Source: JALZEG01 sp046263255
Lineage (GTDB): Bacteria; Actinomycetota; CADDZG01; WHSQ01
DNA length: 64,000 nt
Direction: 5' to 3'
NCBI GenBank assembly: GCA_046263255.1
Contig: JBHELD010000041.1
Location: forward strand, 16,998 to 80,997
Shown here: positions 35,999-45,744 of the stretch, piece after piece
How positions within the stretch are numbered: position 1 is the first letter of the stretch
How the letters are laid out: each line of letters begins with the position of its first letter
Notes under the pieces: model-generated
Seen by the model: the letters and a program-made list of their open reading frames with translations, nothing else
The model's database searches: none
What the model was told of the DNA's origin: nothing
Program-made: the position numbers and the translations under genes

Positions 35999-38677
35999 TT
36001 ACGGAACGCGCGTCACCAGGTCGGTGTGGCCCTGCGAGGAATCGAGCCAGACGACGCGGCGTCCGGTCGACAGCGCGGGGTACGCCTGGTCGCCTCTGTT
36101 CGTCGTGACGCGCCGGGCGCGGCCCCCCGACGACCGGACGATCCAGATGTCCCGCCCGACCTCGCTGGCCGGGAAGCCCGGATCCTGCTGCGCGAAGAAC
36201 CGGACGTACCCGAGCTCGTCGTTGTAGGCGACCCACCGGCGGTTCGCCGACGGGATCGGCGGGTTCAACGCATAAGAGCCGAACTCCCACGTCGGAGCAC
36301 CGCGGGCTCCGGCTCGCACCAGCACCTTGCGGCGCGAGCTTCCGAGCCGGGCCTTGTAGATCGCGCCCTCGCCGTCGCCGTCGCGATCCTCGTACCAGAC
36401 GACGAATCCGGGGCCCACCCCCGGCGGCCCGACGAAGGCGCCGCGGGAGCGGGGCGCGATCGTCGCCCGCCTACCCGTCCTGACGTTGCGCATGCCGATC
36501 GACGCCGGCGCCGCCAGGGAGCCGCTCCCGACGTCCCACCAGACCACCCAGTTGCCCCAGACCTGCGGCTGCCACTGCTCGCCGCGGGCGGTCACGAGCG
36601 GGCGCGGCCTCCCGCCCCCGCGCCTTATCCATATGTCCGTGGATCCCCCGCGGGAGTCCTCCCACGCGACCAGCTTGCCTTCCACCGACGGGTACAGCTG
36701 GAGACCCGGCGCCTCGGCCACGCTCCGGACGCGCCCCCCGAGCGTCCGCGCGTGCACGTCGAAGTCGAGGCCCGAGAACGTCTGGACGCCGTGCGCCCAG
36801 ACCACCCTTCGTCCGGAGATGTCGGGAGTCTCGTCCGTAAACGTCTCGCGCGCCTCGTCCTCGCCTACCTTCCTCAGGCGGCCCGAGCCGTCGGTGTCGC
36901 CGACGTAGAGCTCGATGGGCTCGCAGCACATGTCCTCCTGGTCGCGGTAGTCCGCCAGCACGAACCGGGAGCCCGAGACCTGGGGGGCCGAGAACAGCAG
37001 CGCGACGGGCGCGACGTCGTTCACGAGCACCTCCGCGTCGGTGCCGGCCGCGGTCTCCCACCCCGGGACGATCCCCCTGGCGTCGAAGACGTCCTCGATC
37101 GCCGCGACCTCCTCCGGCGTCGCGCCGAGCTGACGAGCCGCCTCGGCGACCGCCCTTCGTCCGTCGAGGAAGTCGTCGAGCGGCGTCATGAACCGCGTGA
37201 GAGCCCGGTACACGACGCGGTCGGCGAACGCGCGGTCGAGCACCTCGCGCACGTCCCACAGGGCGCCGCCGAAGATCGTCGCGTTCAGATGGACGCCCCC
37301 GTTGTCGAAGTCCGCGAGGTAGTAGACGTAGTCGTCCGTCGTCATCCCGTCGTTCAGGTCCCGCAGGGGGCACTGCCAGTCGCGCGGCTCCGGGTCCTCC
37401 GGGCGGCACAGGTCCTCGCCGAGGAACCCCGCCTCGGGATCGTCCATCTCGATTCCCGCCGCCTCGTTGTCGATCGCGTTGCCGAAGTAGTCGGCGAGGG
37501 CCTCGTTCATCGCGCCCGGCTGGTTGAGGTAGACGAGGTTCGCCGAGTGCTGGATGACGCCGTGGGTGAGCTCGTGCCCCACCACGTCGAGATCGGCCGA
37601 GAGCGGGTAGATCGCGCCGGGGTTGCCGTACACCATCTGCGTCCCGTCCCAGAACGCGTTGAACATCGGCTCGTAGGTGGTCGGGTCCGCGGCGTTGACC
37701 GTCGACACGATGCTCGAGCCGCGGTCGTCGAGCGAATCCCGGCCGAGAGCGCGGTAGTACTCGTAGACGCGGCCGGCCCCCCAGTGGGCGTCGACCGCTC
37801 CAGTGGACGAGGCCGAGCCCCGGAAGACCGGCGACGACGACGTCACGATGTTCCCGTTCGTCCCGAAGTAAGCGGGCGTCCCGCGGGCGTTGTGGGTGGT
37901 GATCTGGCCGGTGCGCGTTCCCGGGTCGAACATCTCACGGGACCTGTCGCGCAGCTCGTAGCGCCCGTCGCGGTCGAAGGCCTCCAACGGGACGGTGTCG
38001 CCGCGCGCGGTGGTCCCGCTCGTCGAGACCGCGCCGTCGTGCTGCAGCGCGCCGAACGCGAGGGCGAGACGCCCCGTCGCGGCGTTCACGAAGACCTCGT
38101 GCTTGGCCGGGCGCCCGAACCGCGACCCCCACAGCGTGAGCCGGTACGCGAGGACGCCCTTCCCGATCGGGAGCACGGTCAGCCCGTGACGGTCGACCCT
38201 CCTCGCGACGAGGGGCCGCGACCACTGCCGGGCGAGCCGCGCTGCGGCGTCCGCGTCGATCCGGGGCTCGGCCGGGACGCGGAGCCCGGTGAAGACGTGA
38301 CCGTTCGCCGACGCCGCGGCGAGCCCTCCGGACCTCCGTTCGAGGTGGACGACGTACTGCGCGCCGAACACGGGAAGGCCGCGGTGGACCTGACGGAACC
38401 GAACGGCCGCTCCCCGGCGGTCCTCGGTCGTCTCGATGGCCTGCAGCGCGCCGGGATCCACGCGATACAGGTCCGGCCGCGCCCGCAGATGCGCGCGGGC
38501 GGCGGCGGCGGGAGGAAGGTCCCGCGCGCGCTCGCGCAACCCGGTGACGAAGGACGGGGCGCGCGTTCCGTGCCCCGGAACGACGGAGGGAGCGCGTCCT
38601 CCTGCGGCCACGGGCGCCGCGACGGCTCCCGCTGCCGCGACGGCGGCGGCCACGAGCGCTCTCGCGAGACTCTTCAC
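35999..38677 (-). CDS. Secreted M4 (thermolysin-like) metalloprotease with C-terminal beta-propeller
   Basis: 892-aa exported protease. Signal peptide (about residues 1-27), an FTP/PepSY-type propeptide (about 45-210), then the peptidase domain with VVGHELTHGVIQHSANLVY (zinc ligands in HELTH, about 370) and the third ligand in MNEALADYFGN (about 395); the catalytic-His region NGGVHLNATIFGGALWD follows. The last ~350 residues contain repeated blocks such as GRRVVWAHGVQTF and KLVAWEDSRGGSTDIWI, reading as TolB/WD40-like propeller blades. The combination suggests a substrate- or surface-binding propeller. It interrupts the panC-folK order as an insertion. Confidence 0.88.
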   Translation of the reverse strand: MKSLARALVAAAVAAAGAVAAPVAAGGRAPSVVPGHGTRAPSFVTGLRERARDLPPAAAARAHLRARPDLYRVDPGALQAIETTEDRRGAAVRFRQVHRGLPVFGAQYVVHLERRSGGLAAASANGHVFTGLRVPAEPRIDADAAARLARQWSRPLVARRVDRHGLTVLPIGKGVLAYRLTLWGSRFGRPAKHEVFVNAATGRLALAFGALQHDGAVSTSGTTARGDTVPLEAFDRDGRYELRDRSREMFDPGTRTGQITTHNARGTPAYFGTNGNIVTSSSPVFRGSASSTGAVDAHWGAGRVYEYYRALGRDSLDDRGSSIVSTVNAADPTTYEPMFNAFWDGTQMVYGNPGAIYPLSADLDVVGHELTHGVIQHSANLVYLNQPGAMNEALADYFGNAIDNEAAGIEMDDPEAGFLGEDLCRPEDPEPRDWQCPLRDLNDGMTTDDYVYYLADFDNGGVHLNATIFGGALWDVREVLDRAFADRVVYRALTRFMTPLDDFLDGRRAVAEAARQLGATPEEVAAIEDVFDARGIVPGWETAAGTDAEVLVNDVAPVALLFSAPQVSGSRFVLADYRDQEDMCCEPIELYVGDTDGSGRLRKVGEDEARETFTDETPDISGRRVVWAHGVQTFSGLDFDVHARTLGGRVRSVAEAPGLQLYPSVEGKLVAWEDSRGGSTDIWIRRGGGRPRPLVTARGEQWQPQVWGNWVVWWDVGSGSLAAPASIGMRNVRTGRRATIAPRSRGAFVGPPGVGPGFVVWYEDRDGDGEGAIYKARLGSSRRKVLVRAGARGAPTWEFGSYALNPPIPSANRRWVAYNDELGYVRFFAQQDPGFPASEVGRDIWIVRSSGGRARRVTTNRGDQAYPALSTGRRVVWLDSSQGHTDLVTRVP

Positions 38678-38695
38678 CGGATCGAGAAGAAGCCG

Positions 38696-39181
38696 TTAGA
38701 AGAGCTCGAGCAGCTCGACGTCGCCCTCGGCCTCGTCCAGAGCGTCCGCGTACGGCGTCCCCCACGGGTCCGCGGCGTCGGGATCGATCTCGAGCAACGG
38801 GACGAGCACGAAACGCCGCTGCATCAGGCGCGGATGGGGGATCTCCAGGTCCGGCTCGGCGACCTTCTCGTCGTCGAACGTGAGGATGTCGAGGTCCGCG
38901 ACACGCGGCCCCCAGCGCATCTCGATCGGCTCGCGCCCGAGCTGGCGCTCGACCTCCTTGACCGCCTCGAGCAGCCCGCGCGCGTCCAACGACGTCCGGA
39001 TGCGCACGACCATGTTCACGTACGAACGCTGCGGAGGGCCGCCCACGGGGCTCGTCTCGTAGAGGCTCGACGTCGCATCGACCTCGATCGCGGGATGGAC
39101 GGCGAGCGCCGCGACGCATGCGCGGCAGAAGACGACTCTGTCGCCGACGTTGGAGCCGACACCTATATACGAGACGACCAT
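38696..39181 (-). CDS. folK: Hydroxymethyldihydropterin pyrophosphokinase
   Basis: Transfers pyrophosphate from ATP to the pterin in folate synthesis. The 161-aa protein has SYIGVGSNVGDRV (about residues 4-16), SSLYETSPVGGPPQRSYVNMV (about 38-58, split into the two loops), and RWGPRVADLDILTF (about 89-102) with the magnesium-binding Asp pair, then IPHPRLMQRRFVLVPL. The ATG at 39181 shares its A with the folB stop (TGATG). The frame beyond it is a shadow. Confidence 0.95.
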   Translation of the reverse strand: MVVSYIGVGSNVGDRVVFCRACVAALAVHPAIEVDATSSLYETSPVGGPPQRSYVNMVVRIRTSLDARGLLEAVKEVERQLGREPIEMRWGPRVADLDILTFDDEKVAEPDLEIPHPRLMQRRFVLVPLLEIDPDAADPWGTPYADALDEAEGDVELLELF

Positions 39182-39540
39182 CAGCCGGACCTCGTCACAC
39201 GAACCGCCACTCTCTCCACCTCTTGGGAGATGGGTACGACCTCTTTCGCTATCTCCACGGTAACGCTCTTTACCCCCTTTTTCGCGGAAACGAGCTCGGC
39301 CACGTCCCCGGCAAGCCGTTCGAGCAGCCTCGTCTCCTGCGCGGCCACGTGCTCCGCGACCTCTGCGATCGTCGCCGCGTAGTCGACGGTGTCGGCGAGG
39401 TCGTCGCTCGCCGCCGGCGGACCGAGCTCGGTCTCGACGTCGAGGTCGATGAGGACCGCCTGCGGCTCGGCGCGCTCCTCGTCGCTCCACCCGACGCGGG
39501 TCTCGACGCGCAGCCCGGCGATCAGGAGGTGGTCGCTCAC
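39181..39540 (-). CDS. folB: Dihydroneopterin aldolase
   Basis: Third step of folate synthesis, splitting dihydroneopterin. The 119-aa protein starts VSDHLLIAGLRVETRVGWSDEER (split, about residues 1-23; the L-x-G-L-R...G.E.R pattern), with QAVLIDLDVETEL and a DDLADTVDYAATIAEV core, matching FolB in length. The GTG at 39540 overlaps the folP stop as GTGA; its stop overlaps the folK ATG. The folE-folP-folB-folK order equals Rv3609c-Rv3606c. Confidence 0.93.
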   Translation of the reverse strand: MSDHLLIAGLRVETRVGWSDEERAEPQAVLIDLDVETELGPPAASDDLADTVDYAATIAEVAEHVAAQETRLLERLAGDVAELVSAKKGVKSVTVEIAKEVVPISQEVERVAVRVTRSG

Positions 39541-40382
39541 TCGGACGGCTTGCGAGACGCCATGATCGCCTCGGTCATCCGCACGACGCGCGCCATCGCC
39601 TCGACGTCGTGCACCCTCACGACGTGCGCGCCCTGCGCGACGGCCCACGCGACGGTCGCGGCGGTCCCCTCGAGCCGCTGGTCCTCCGGCACGCCGAGGG
39701 TCGCGCCGATGAACGACTTGCGCGAGGTCCCGACGACGACCGGCCAGCCCGTGGCGACGAGCTCGTCGAGCCCGGCGAGGAGCTGCAGGCTCTGCCGGGG
39801 GGTCTTCGCGAAGCCGATCCCGGGATCGAGCGCTATGGACGCCGTAGAGACGCCCGCGTCCGTCGCGTCCTGCGCCCGGCGCGCGAGGAAAGCCGTCGTG
39901 TCCCGCACCACGTCCTCGTAATCGGTCAGCGTCTTCATCGTCGCCGGCGTCCCGCGCGAGTGCATGATCACGACCGCGGCCCCCGCGTGCGCGGCCACCG
40001 CGTCCATCTCCGGGTCGAACTCCTCGCCCGAGGTGTCGTTGACGATCGACGCCCCCGCCTCGAGGGCCGCGGCGGCGACCGCCGGCTTGCGGGTGTCTAT
40101 CGAGATCGGCACGCTGAGGGACCCGGCCAGCGCCTCGATCACCGGCAGCACCCGCTGCAGCTCGTCGCGCTCCGATACGGCGGTCGCTCCGGGCCGCGTC
40201 GACTCGCCTCCGACGTCGACGATCCCCGCCCCCTGCGAGACCATCTCGATCGCGTGCGGGATGGCCGCCTCGGGGTCCAGCCACAGCCCGCCGTCCGAGA
40301 ACGAATCGGGCGTCACGTTCAGCACGCCCATGAGGACCGTCTCCTGCGACGACAGGGTCGTGCCCCTGCAGAGGAGCTCCAC
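39537..40382 (-). CDS. folP: Dihydropteroate synthase
   Basis: Condenses p-aminobenzoate with the pterin pyrophosphate; the sulfonamide target. The 281-aa TIM barrel has MGVLNVTPDSFSDGG (about residues 18-32), VDVGGESTRPGA (about 56-67), ISIDTRKPAVA (about 94-104), NDTSG (about 115), VIMHSRG (about 138-144), DPGIGFAKT (about 187-195) and VVGTSRKSFIG (about 217-227). Start GTG at 40382, two bases after the folE stop. Confidence 0.96.
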   Translation of the reverse strand: MELLCRGTTLSSQETVLMGVLNVTPDSFSDGGLWLDPEAAIPHAIEMVSQGAGIVDVGGESTRPGATAVSERDELQRVLPVIEALAGSLSVPISIDTRKPAVAAAALEAGASIVNDTSGEEFDPEMDAVAAHAGAAVVIMHSRGTPATMKTLTDYEDVVRDTTAFLARRAQDATDAGVSTASIALDPGIGFAKTPRQSLQLLAGLDELVATGWPVVVGTSRKSFIGATLGVPEDQRLEGTAATVAWAVAQGAHVVRVHDVEAMARVVRMTEAIMASRKPSE

Positions 40383-40384
40383 GG

Positions 40385-40993
40385 TCAGCCCCGGAAGATC
40401 AGGTTCATCGCCTCCGCGCGCGAGGCCTCGCTGTCGCGGAACTGGCCGCGCACCGCGGACGTCACCGTCTTGCTTCCCGGCTTGCGGACGCCGCGCATCG
40501 TCATGCAGAGGTGCTCCGCCTCGATGACGACGAGCACGCCGCGAGGCTCCAGCGCCGCGTCGATCGCGTCGGCGATCTCCGTCGTGAGCCGCTCCTGCAC
40601 CTGGGGCCGCCGCGCCAGCGTGTCGACGAGCCGCGCGAGCTTCGACAGCCCCGTGATCTGGCCCTTCAGGTTCGGGATGTAGGCGACGTGCGCCTGGCCG
40701 AGGAACGGGACGAGGTGGTGCTCGCAGAACGAGTGCAGCGCGATGTCCTTGACCATGATCATCTCGTCGTGGCCCGCGTCGAACACGACGTCGAGCTGGT
40801 CCCCAACGTCGGTCCCGATGGCCGAGAACACCTCGGCGTACATCTCGGCGACCCGGCGCGGGGTCCCGCGGAGGCCGTCGCGCGACGCGTCCTCGCCGAT
40901 CGCGTCGAGGATCTCGAGCACGGCGGCCTCGATGCGGCGCCGGTCGACGCCCGGGGGCCTGAGGTCGCGTACGACGTCGGGTCGGTCGCTCAT
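40385..40993 (-). CDS. folE: GTP cyclohydrolase I
   Basis: First step of folate synthesis, converting GTP to dihydroneopterin triphosphate. The 202-aa protein has the zinc/catalytic motif [21 protein letters not shown] (split, about residues 108-128), [15 protein letters not shown] (about 129-143) and [17 protein letters not shown] (about 147-163), with the second zinc Cys in [10 protein letters not shown] (about 175-184). It lies 67 bases downstream of ftsH, as in mycobacteria. Confidence 0.96.
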   Translation of the reverse strand: MSDRPDVVRDLRPPGVDRRRIEAAVLEILDAIGEDASRDGLRGTPRRVAEMYAEVFSAIGTDVGDQLDVVFDAGHDEMIMVKDIALHSFCEHHLVPFLGQAHVAYIPNLKGQITGLSKLARLVDTLARRPQVQERLTTEIADAIDAALEPRGVLVVIEAEHLCMTMRGVRKPGSKTVTSAVRGQFRDSEASRAEAMNLIFRG

Positions 40994-41060
40994 GGACCGA
41001 GGATAGGCGACGGGCGCGGCGTCCCGCGCGGCGCCCGTCTGGGGCGTTCGTGAGGAAGGG

Positions 41061-42995
41061 CTAGGCCTGGCCCAGGCGGGGCTTCGGCGCCGGGATCGGG
41101 AGGCGACGCTTCTTCTGCGACGATCCCTCGGGCTCGCCCGAGTCGCGCTGCTCCCTGCGGAGGCGCGTGCGTTCCAGCGGGTTCGCCGGGCTCTGCTTCG
41201 CGACCTCCGCGAGGATCTCCGCGACCTCCTCCTTCTCGAGGGACTCCTTCTCGAGGAGCCGTCCGACCATGAAGTCGAGCTTGTCGCGGTACTTCGTCAG
41301 GATCTCGCGCGCTTCGTCGTGCGCCTCCTCGACCAGCCGGCGGACCTCCTCGTCGATCTTCGCCGCCACGTCGTCGGAGTAGTCCTGGACGTGGCCGAAG
41401 TCACGGCCGAGGAACGGTTGCGACTCGGTCTGGCCGAGGGCGAGGGGGCCGAGCTCGGACATCCCGAACTCGGTGACCATCGACTTCGCGATGCGGGTGC
41501 ACCGCTGGATGTCGTCCTGCGCGCCGGTCGTGGGCTCGTCGAACACGATCTCCTCCGCGACGCGGCCCCCGAGCAGCATCGCGAGCTCGTCGATCAGCTC
41601 CGAGCGCGTGACGAGGAACCGGTCCTCGGTCGGGAGCGTCAGCGTGTACCCGAGGGCGCGCCCGCGCGACACGATCGAGACCTTGTGGACGGGATCCGCG
41701 TTCGGGAGCGCGTGGCTGACGAGCGCGTGCCCTGCCTCGTGATACGCGATGACCTTCTTCTCCTTCTCGCTGATCACGCGGCTGCGGCGCTCCGGTCCCG
41801 CGAGCACGCGGTCGATCGCCTCCTCGAGCTCGTGCATGCCGATCTCGCTGCGCGAGAACCGGGCCGCGAGCAGCGCGGCCTCGTTCACGACGTTCGCGAG
41901 GTCGGCGCCGGTGAACCCGGGGGTCCGGCGCGCGAGGACCTCGACGTCGATCTCCTTGCTCAGCGGCTTGCCGCGGGTGTGGACCTTCAGGATGCCGATG
42001 CGTCCGTTGAGGTCGGGGCGGTCGACGACGATCTGACGGTCGAAGCGGCCGGGACGCAAGAGGGCGGGGTCGAGGATGTCGGGCCGGTTCGTCGCCGCGA
42101 TCAGGATCACGCCACCCTTGATGTCGAAACCGTCCATCTCGACGAGGAGCTGGTTGAGCGTCTGCTCGCGCTCGTCGTGACCGCCCCCGAGGCCCGCGCC
42201 GCGGTGGCGTCCGACGGCGTCGATCTCGTCCATGAACACGATCGACGGCGAGTTGGCCTTCGGCTGCTCGAAGATGTCGCGCACGCGGCTCGCGCCCACA
42301 CCGACGAACATCTCGACGAAGTCGGATCCGGAGATCGAGAAGAACGGGACGCCCGCCTCGCCGGCCACGGCCCGCGCGAGCAGGGTCTTGCCCGTCCCCG
42401 GCGGGCCGAAGAGCAGCACGCCCTTGGGGATCTTGGCCCCCATCGCCTGGAACTTCTGGGGCGCGGCGAGATACTCCTTTATCTCCTGGAGCTCCTCGAC
42501 CGCCTCGTCGAGGCCCGCCACGTCGGCGAACGTGATCTTCGGCTGGTCCTTCGTGACGAGGCGCGCCTTCGACTTGCCGAACGACATCACGCGGTTGCCG
42601 CCTCCTTGCATCTGCTGCATGAGCAGGAACAGGAAGCCGACGATGATCAGGATCGGGAGGAACTGGAACAGGACGGTCAGGAACACCGACCCCTGCTGCG
42701 GGTCGGCGCTCACCTTGACGCCGGCGTCCTGCGCGAGGTCGGCGTAGTCGTCGACCGTGTCGTGGGGCAGGAAGACCTCGTAGCGCCCCCCGGTGACGAA
42801 CTCGCCGACGACCTTCTCGTCCTTCGTCAGGAACTCCGCCGTCCGGATCTCGCTCTCCTCGATCGCGGCGACGAAGTCGTTTACCGACTCGAGCTCCTTG
42901 GGACGGTCGGCGTTGTCGCGGTAGAGGTTGAAGACCCACACGACCGCGAAGATGAGCACGACGTAGAAGATGACGGACCTGAAGATTCGATTCAT
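41061..42995 (-). CDS. ftsH: ATP-dependent zinc metalloprotease FtsH
   Basis: Membrane-anchored AAA protease, 644 aa. Two membrane segments (about residues 7-23 and 105-127) flank a small extracellular domain; the AAA domain has Walker A GPPGTGKT (about 195-202), Walker [12 protein letters not shown], and the second-region-of-homology RPGRFDRQI; the protease zinc site is HEAGHAL (about 420-426). The C-terminus is basic. The ATG is only six bases after a -10-like TACCCT, suggesting a leaderless transcript. Upstream gene hpt ends 61 bases before. Confidence 0.97.
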   Translation of the reverse strand: MNRIFRSVIFYVVLIFAVVWVFNLYRDNADRPKELESVNDFVAAIEESEIRTAEFLTKDEKVVGEFVTGGRYEVFLPHDTVDDYADLAQDAGVKVSADPQQGSVFLTVLFQFLPILIIVGFLFLLMQQMQGGGNRVMSFGKSKARLVTKDQPKITFADVAGLDEAVEELQEIKEYLAAPQKFQAMGAKIPKGVLLFGPPGTGKTLLARAVAGEAGVPFFSISGSDFVEMFVGVGASRVRDIFEQPKANSPSIVFMDEIDAVGRHRGAGLGGGHDEREQTLNQLLVEMDGFDIKGGVILIAATNRPDILDPALLRPGRFDRQIVVDRPDLNGRIGILKVHTRGKPLSKEIDVEVLARRTPGFTGADLANVVNEAALLAARFSRSEIGMHELEEAIDRVLAGPERRSRVISEKEKKVIAYHEAGHALVSHALPNADPVHKVSIVSRGRALGYTLTLPTEDRFLVTRSELIDELAMLLGGRVAEEIVFDEPTTGAQDDIQRCTRIAKSMVTEFGMSELGPLALGQTESQPFLGRDFGHVQDYSDDVAAKIDEEVRRLVEEAHDEAREILTKYRDKLDFMVGRLLEKESLEKEEVAEILAEVAKQSPANPLERTRLRREQRDSGEPEGSSQKKRRLPIPAPKPRLGQA

Positions 42996-43001
42996 CGGTC
43001 A

Positions 43002-43029
43002 AGGGTAGCAGCGGCGTGCCGCTAGACAA
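43002..43029 (-). promoter_or_regulatory. ftsH promoter, probably leaderless
   Basis: Minus-strand TTGTCT (43029-43024), 16-base spacer, extended -10 TGC-TACCCT (hexamer 43007-43002), then six bases to the ATG. Transcription would start at or next to the start codon. The same TGCTACCCT occurs upstream of carD. Confidence 0.5.
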
Positions 43030-43056
43030 CCTCCCGCAGGGGTATCGAAAACGCCT

Positions 43057-43638
43057 CTACGAGGGACTGTCGGCCCCGTACGCCCCCGGCTTGAGGATGC
43101 CGATGTAGGGCAGGTTCCGGTACTTCTCGGCGTAGTCCAGCCCGTACCCCACCACGAACACCGGCGGGATCTCGAACCCCGGGTACTTGACGTCGAGCGG
43201 CACCGCCTGCTCGCCCTTCTTCCAGAACAACGAGCAGATCTCGAGCGACGCCGGCCGTCTGGCTTCGAGGTACCTGAGCAGGTACGAGATCGTCAGGCCC
43301 GAGTCGATGATGTCCTCGACCAGGAGGACGTGACGGTCGGTGATCTCGTAGTCGAGGTCCTTCAGGATCCTGACCACTCCGGACGACTTCGTGGCCGAGC
43401 CGTACGACGAGACGGCCATGAAGTCGAACGCGAGCGGCAGCGGGATCTCGCGCGCGAGGTCCGCCATGAACACGAACGCGCCCTTCAGGACGCCGACGAG
43501 AAGGAGGTCCTTCCCGCGGTAGTCCTCGGCGATCTGCTTCGCGAGCGTAGAGATCTTGTGCTGGATCTCGTCGGCCGAGATGAGGACCTCGCCGACGTCG
43601 TGTCCTACATCGTCTCCTGCATCGTCCCGGCCGCTCAT
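43057..43638 (-). CDS. hpt: Hypoxanthine phosphoribosyltransferase
   Basis: Purine-salvage enzyme forming IMP/GMP from base and PRPP. The 193-aa protein has the PRPP motif HVLLVEDIIDSGLTISYL (about residues 98-115), the flexible loop SSYGSATKSSGVV (about 77-89), and the C-terminal PPVFVVGYGLDYAEKYRNLPYIG (split, about 157-179). It sits between tilS and ftsH, the order in Bacillus and Mycobacterium (Rv3624c). Its start at 43638 abuts the tilS stop at 43639. The N-terminal ~18 residues are acidic and variable, so the start could be slightly further in. Confidence 0.95.
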   Translation of the reverse strand: MSGRDDAGDDVGHDVGEVLISADEIQHKISTLAKQIAEDYRGKDLLLVGVLKGAFVFMADLAREIPLPLAFDFMAVSSYGSATKSSGVVRILKDLDYEITDRHVLLVEDIIDSGLTISYLLRYLEARRPASLEICSLFWKKGEQAVPLDVKYPGFEIPPVFVVGYGLDYAEKYRNLPYIGILKPGAYGADSPS

Positions 43639-44655
43639 CTAGGGCATCTTAACGACGAGGTGCTCCGCGGTGACCGAGATGGTCCCGCCGCCGGCGACGT
43701 CGAAGCTCAGTGGGGGCCGCGCGTCCGGCCGGTCGAGCGCGTCCAGGACCGCGTCGATCCCCCCCGACCGGTCGCGAGCGCGCCCGACGGCGTGCTCGAG
43801 AAGGCGCCGCCGCAGCGCGCGCGGCGCCGCGCGGACCGCCTCCAGCTCGAACGTCACCTCTCCCGGCCGGCGTCTCGCGATCTGTCCGAAGAGGGTCGCC
43901 GCCAGGCCCTTGAGGAAGTCGGCGTCCTCGGCCAGCCTCTCCGAGGAGACCGCCATCGCGCGCACGGCGCCGTCGCCCCATCGCTCCTCCACCGCCGCGA
44001 GCAGGCGCGAGCGGATCGCGGCGCGTTCGAAGCGGTCGTCCGCGTTCGCGGGATCGTCGGCGAACTCCAGCCCCCGCTCTGCGCAATACGCCCTCGTCTC
44101 GTTCCTGCGGACGCGGAGCAGAGGCCGCAGCCTGTTGCCGTCTTTCGGCCGTATCCCCGCGAGGGCGTCGGTCCCACCGCCGTGGACGAGCCGCGCAAGC
44201 GTCGTCTCGACTCGGTCGTCGAGAGTGTGGCCGGTCACCACCCGCGCCGCGCCGGTCTCGGACGCGACGGTCTCGAAGAACCGGTACCGGAAGTCCCGGG
44301 CGCGGGCATGCAGGTTCGGCCCCTCCAGCGCGGGAGCGCGCGCGACGTGGACGTCGTGACCCGCCGCCGACGCGCTGCGCGCGACCGCTGCGGCGACGTC
44401 GTCCGACCCTTCGCGGAGACCGTGGTCCACGTGCGCCACCTCGAGGTCGAGCCCCAGCGACGGAGCCAGCCTCCCCAGAACGTCGAGCAGGCACAACGAG
44501 TCGGCACCGCCCGAGACCGCGACGACCCATCTCGCCGCGTCTCCTTCGGGCTCGCCCAACGACCCGATCAGGTCGCGCGCGGCTGCGAAGACGGCGAAGG
44601 AGGAGTGACTGAGCGACGCCGCGCCCGCGCCGTCTACGCCACGCGCCGCAGCCAC
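43639..44655 (-). CDS. tilS: tRNA(Ile)-lysidine synthetase
   Basis: Modifies C34 of tRNA-Ile(CAU) with lysine, using ATP. The 338-aa protein has the PP-loop VAVSGGADSLCLLDVL (about residues 44-59), HVDHGLREGSDDVA, and the TGHTLDDRVETTLARLVHGGGTDALAGI region (about 137-164, in two parts) typical of TilS. It is a short TilS, without a long C-terminal domain. The GTG at 44655 overlaps the metalloprotease stop by 22 bases; the longer open frame upstream is a shadow. Alternatives for the start are few because the region lacks ATG. Confidence 0.93.
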   Translation of the reverse strand: MAAARGVDGAGAASLSHSSFAVFAAARDLIGSLGEPEGDAARWVVAVSGGADSLCLLDVLGRLAPSLGLDLEVAHVDHGLREGSDDVAAAVARSASAAGHDVHVARAPALEGPNLHARARDFRYRFFETVASETGAARVVTGHTLDDRVETTLARLVHGGGTDALAGIRPKDGNRLRPLLRVRRNETRAYCAERGLEFADDPANADDRFERAAIRSRLLAAVEERWGDGAVRAMAVSSERLAEDADFLKGLAATLFGQIARRRPGEVTFELEAVRAAPRALRRRLLEHAVGRARDRSGGIDAVLDALDRPDARPPLSFDVAGGGTISVTAEHLVVKMP

Positions 44656-45728
44656 GACTCGGGCTCCCTCAGCTCGGCCAGGGACGGCAGCTCCTCGGGG
44701 GAGCCCCACAGCCGCGCGATCGCCGGCGCGCCCCCTCGCCGGTAGACGTCCTCGCAGAACCGCTGCCCCACCTCGTACTGGCGCAGCTTCATCTCGAGCC
44801 CGATGAGGTGGTTGAACGCCCTCTGGACGGGGCCCGGCTGCGATCGCCGCCGCTCGAACGTCGTCCTCATCCGGCCGAACGACGGGATGACGCGGCGCCC
44901 CACGAGGTCCATCACGAAGTTGCCGTGCCCTTCCACGACCGTCATGAGCGCCTGCAGCTCCTCGAGCGTCGTCCGCTGCTCCGGCGACGCCAGGAGGAAC
45001 ATCGGGTGCCGCTGGTCGGGCGGTAGCGATCGCGCTGCGACCTCGCGAGCCGCTCCCGCGAGCCGGGCGGCGAGCCCGCGTGCGTCGAGCTCGAGCGACG
45101 ACATGTACGTCTCGACGAGCGAGAAGAACCGCTCGCGCAGCCACGGGACCCCGGCGAACTGGAACCGGTGCGTCACCTCGTGAAGCGCGACCCACAACGA
45201 GAACTCAGACGGGACGAAGTCGTGACGGCGGGCGGTCTCGACCATGTTCGGCCCCACGAAGTAGAGGACGGTGCCGTCCGGGATCCCCGCCCGGCGCCGC
45301 CGCGCCGGCAAGGAGCGCGCGTGGGACGTGGTCTCCGGGACGAGCAGGTCGTATTGCCCCAGCACGCGCCGGGAGATGTAGCCGAGGAGGATCCCGACCT
45401 CCGCGGAGACGATGCCGCGCTGCGCCAGGCGGACCGGGAGGGGCAGCTTCTCGAGCCGGTCGCCGACGCGGCGGGCGAGCGGCTCGATCAAAGCGGCCAT
45501 CCCCGCGATGTTCGCCTCGGCCCAGGCCGCGCGGTCGACGACCCCCCAGCGCACGGGGGGCGGCGCGCTGATCCCGCTGGCGCCCGCGACCAGCTTCTCG
45601 CTCAGGGGGACGGCGGCCGCAAGCTCGCGCTCCAGCGCGCGGACGGAAGCGGCGGTGACGTTGGGAGTGGCGCCCGCGACACGGCGCGCGATCGCCGCTG
45701 CGACGGACGGCTCGATCAGCCGGGCCAC
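44634..45728 (-). CDS. Zinc-dependent metalloprotease, DUF2342/F420-associated family
   Basis: 364-aa protein of the actinobacterial DUF2342 family (called coenzyme F420 biosynthesis-associated). It has a zinc motif in WVALHEVTHRFQFAGVPWL (HEVTH, about residue 182), preceded by YFVGPNMVE and followed by VVEGHGNFVMDLVG with the third ligand candidate. No signal peptide. It lies directly upstream of tilS, the same neighbourhood as Rv3626c. The biochemical role of the family is unknown. Confidence 0.9.
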   Translation of the reverse strand: MARLIEPSVAAAIARRVAGATPNVTAASVRALERELAAAVPLSEKLVAGASGISAPPPVRWGVVDRAAWAEANIAGMAALIEPLARRVGDRLEKLPLPVRLAQRGIVSAEVGILLGYISRRVLGQYDLLVPETTSHARSLPARRRRAGIPDGTVLYFVGPNMVETARRHDFVPSEFSLWVALHEVTHRFQFAGVPWLRERFFSLVETYMSSLELDARGLAARLAGAAREVAARSLPPDQRHPMFLLASPEQRTTLEELQALMTVVEGHGNFVMDLVGRRVIPSFGRMRTTFERRRSQPGPVQRAFNHLIGLEMKLRQYEVGQRFCEDVYRRGGAPAIARLWGSPEELPSLAELREPESWLRRVA

Positions 45729-45744
45729 GTCCGCCCGCGGAGGT

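Noticed and set aside
36026..39382. Plus-strand open frame of about 1,100 codons over the M4 protease and folK
   Set aside because: Low-complexity shadow composition; the minus strand carries recognised proteases and folate genes.
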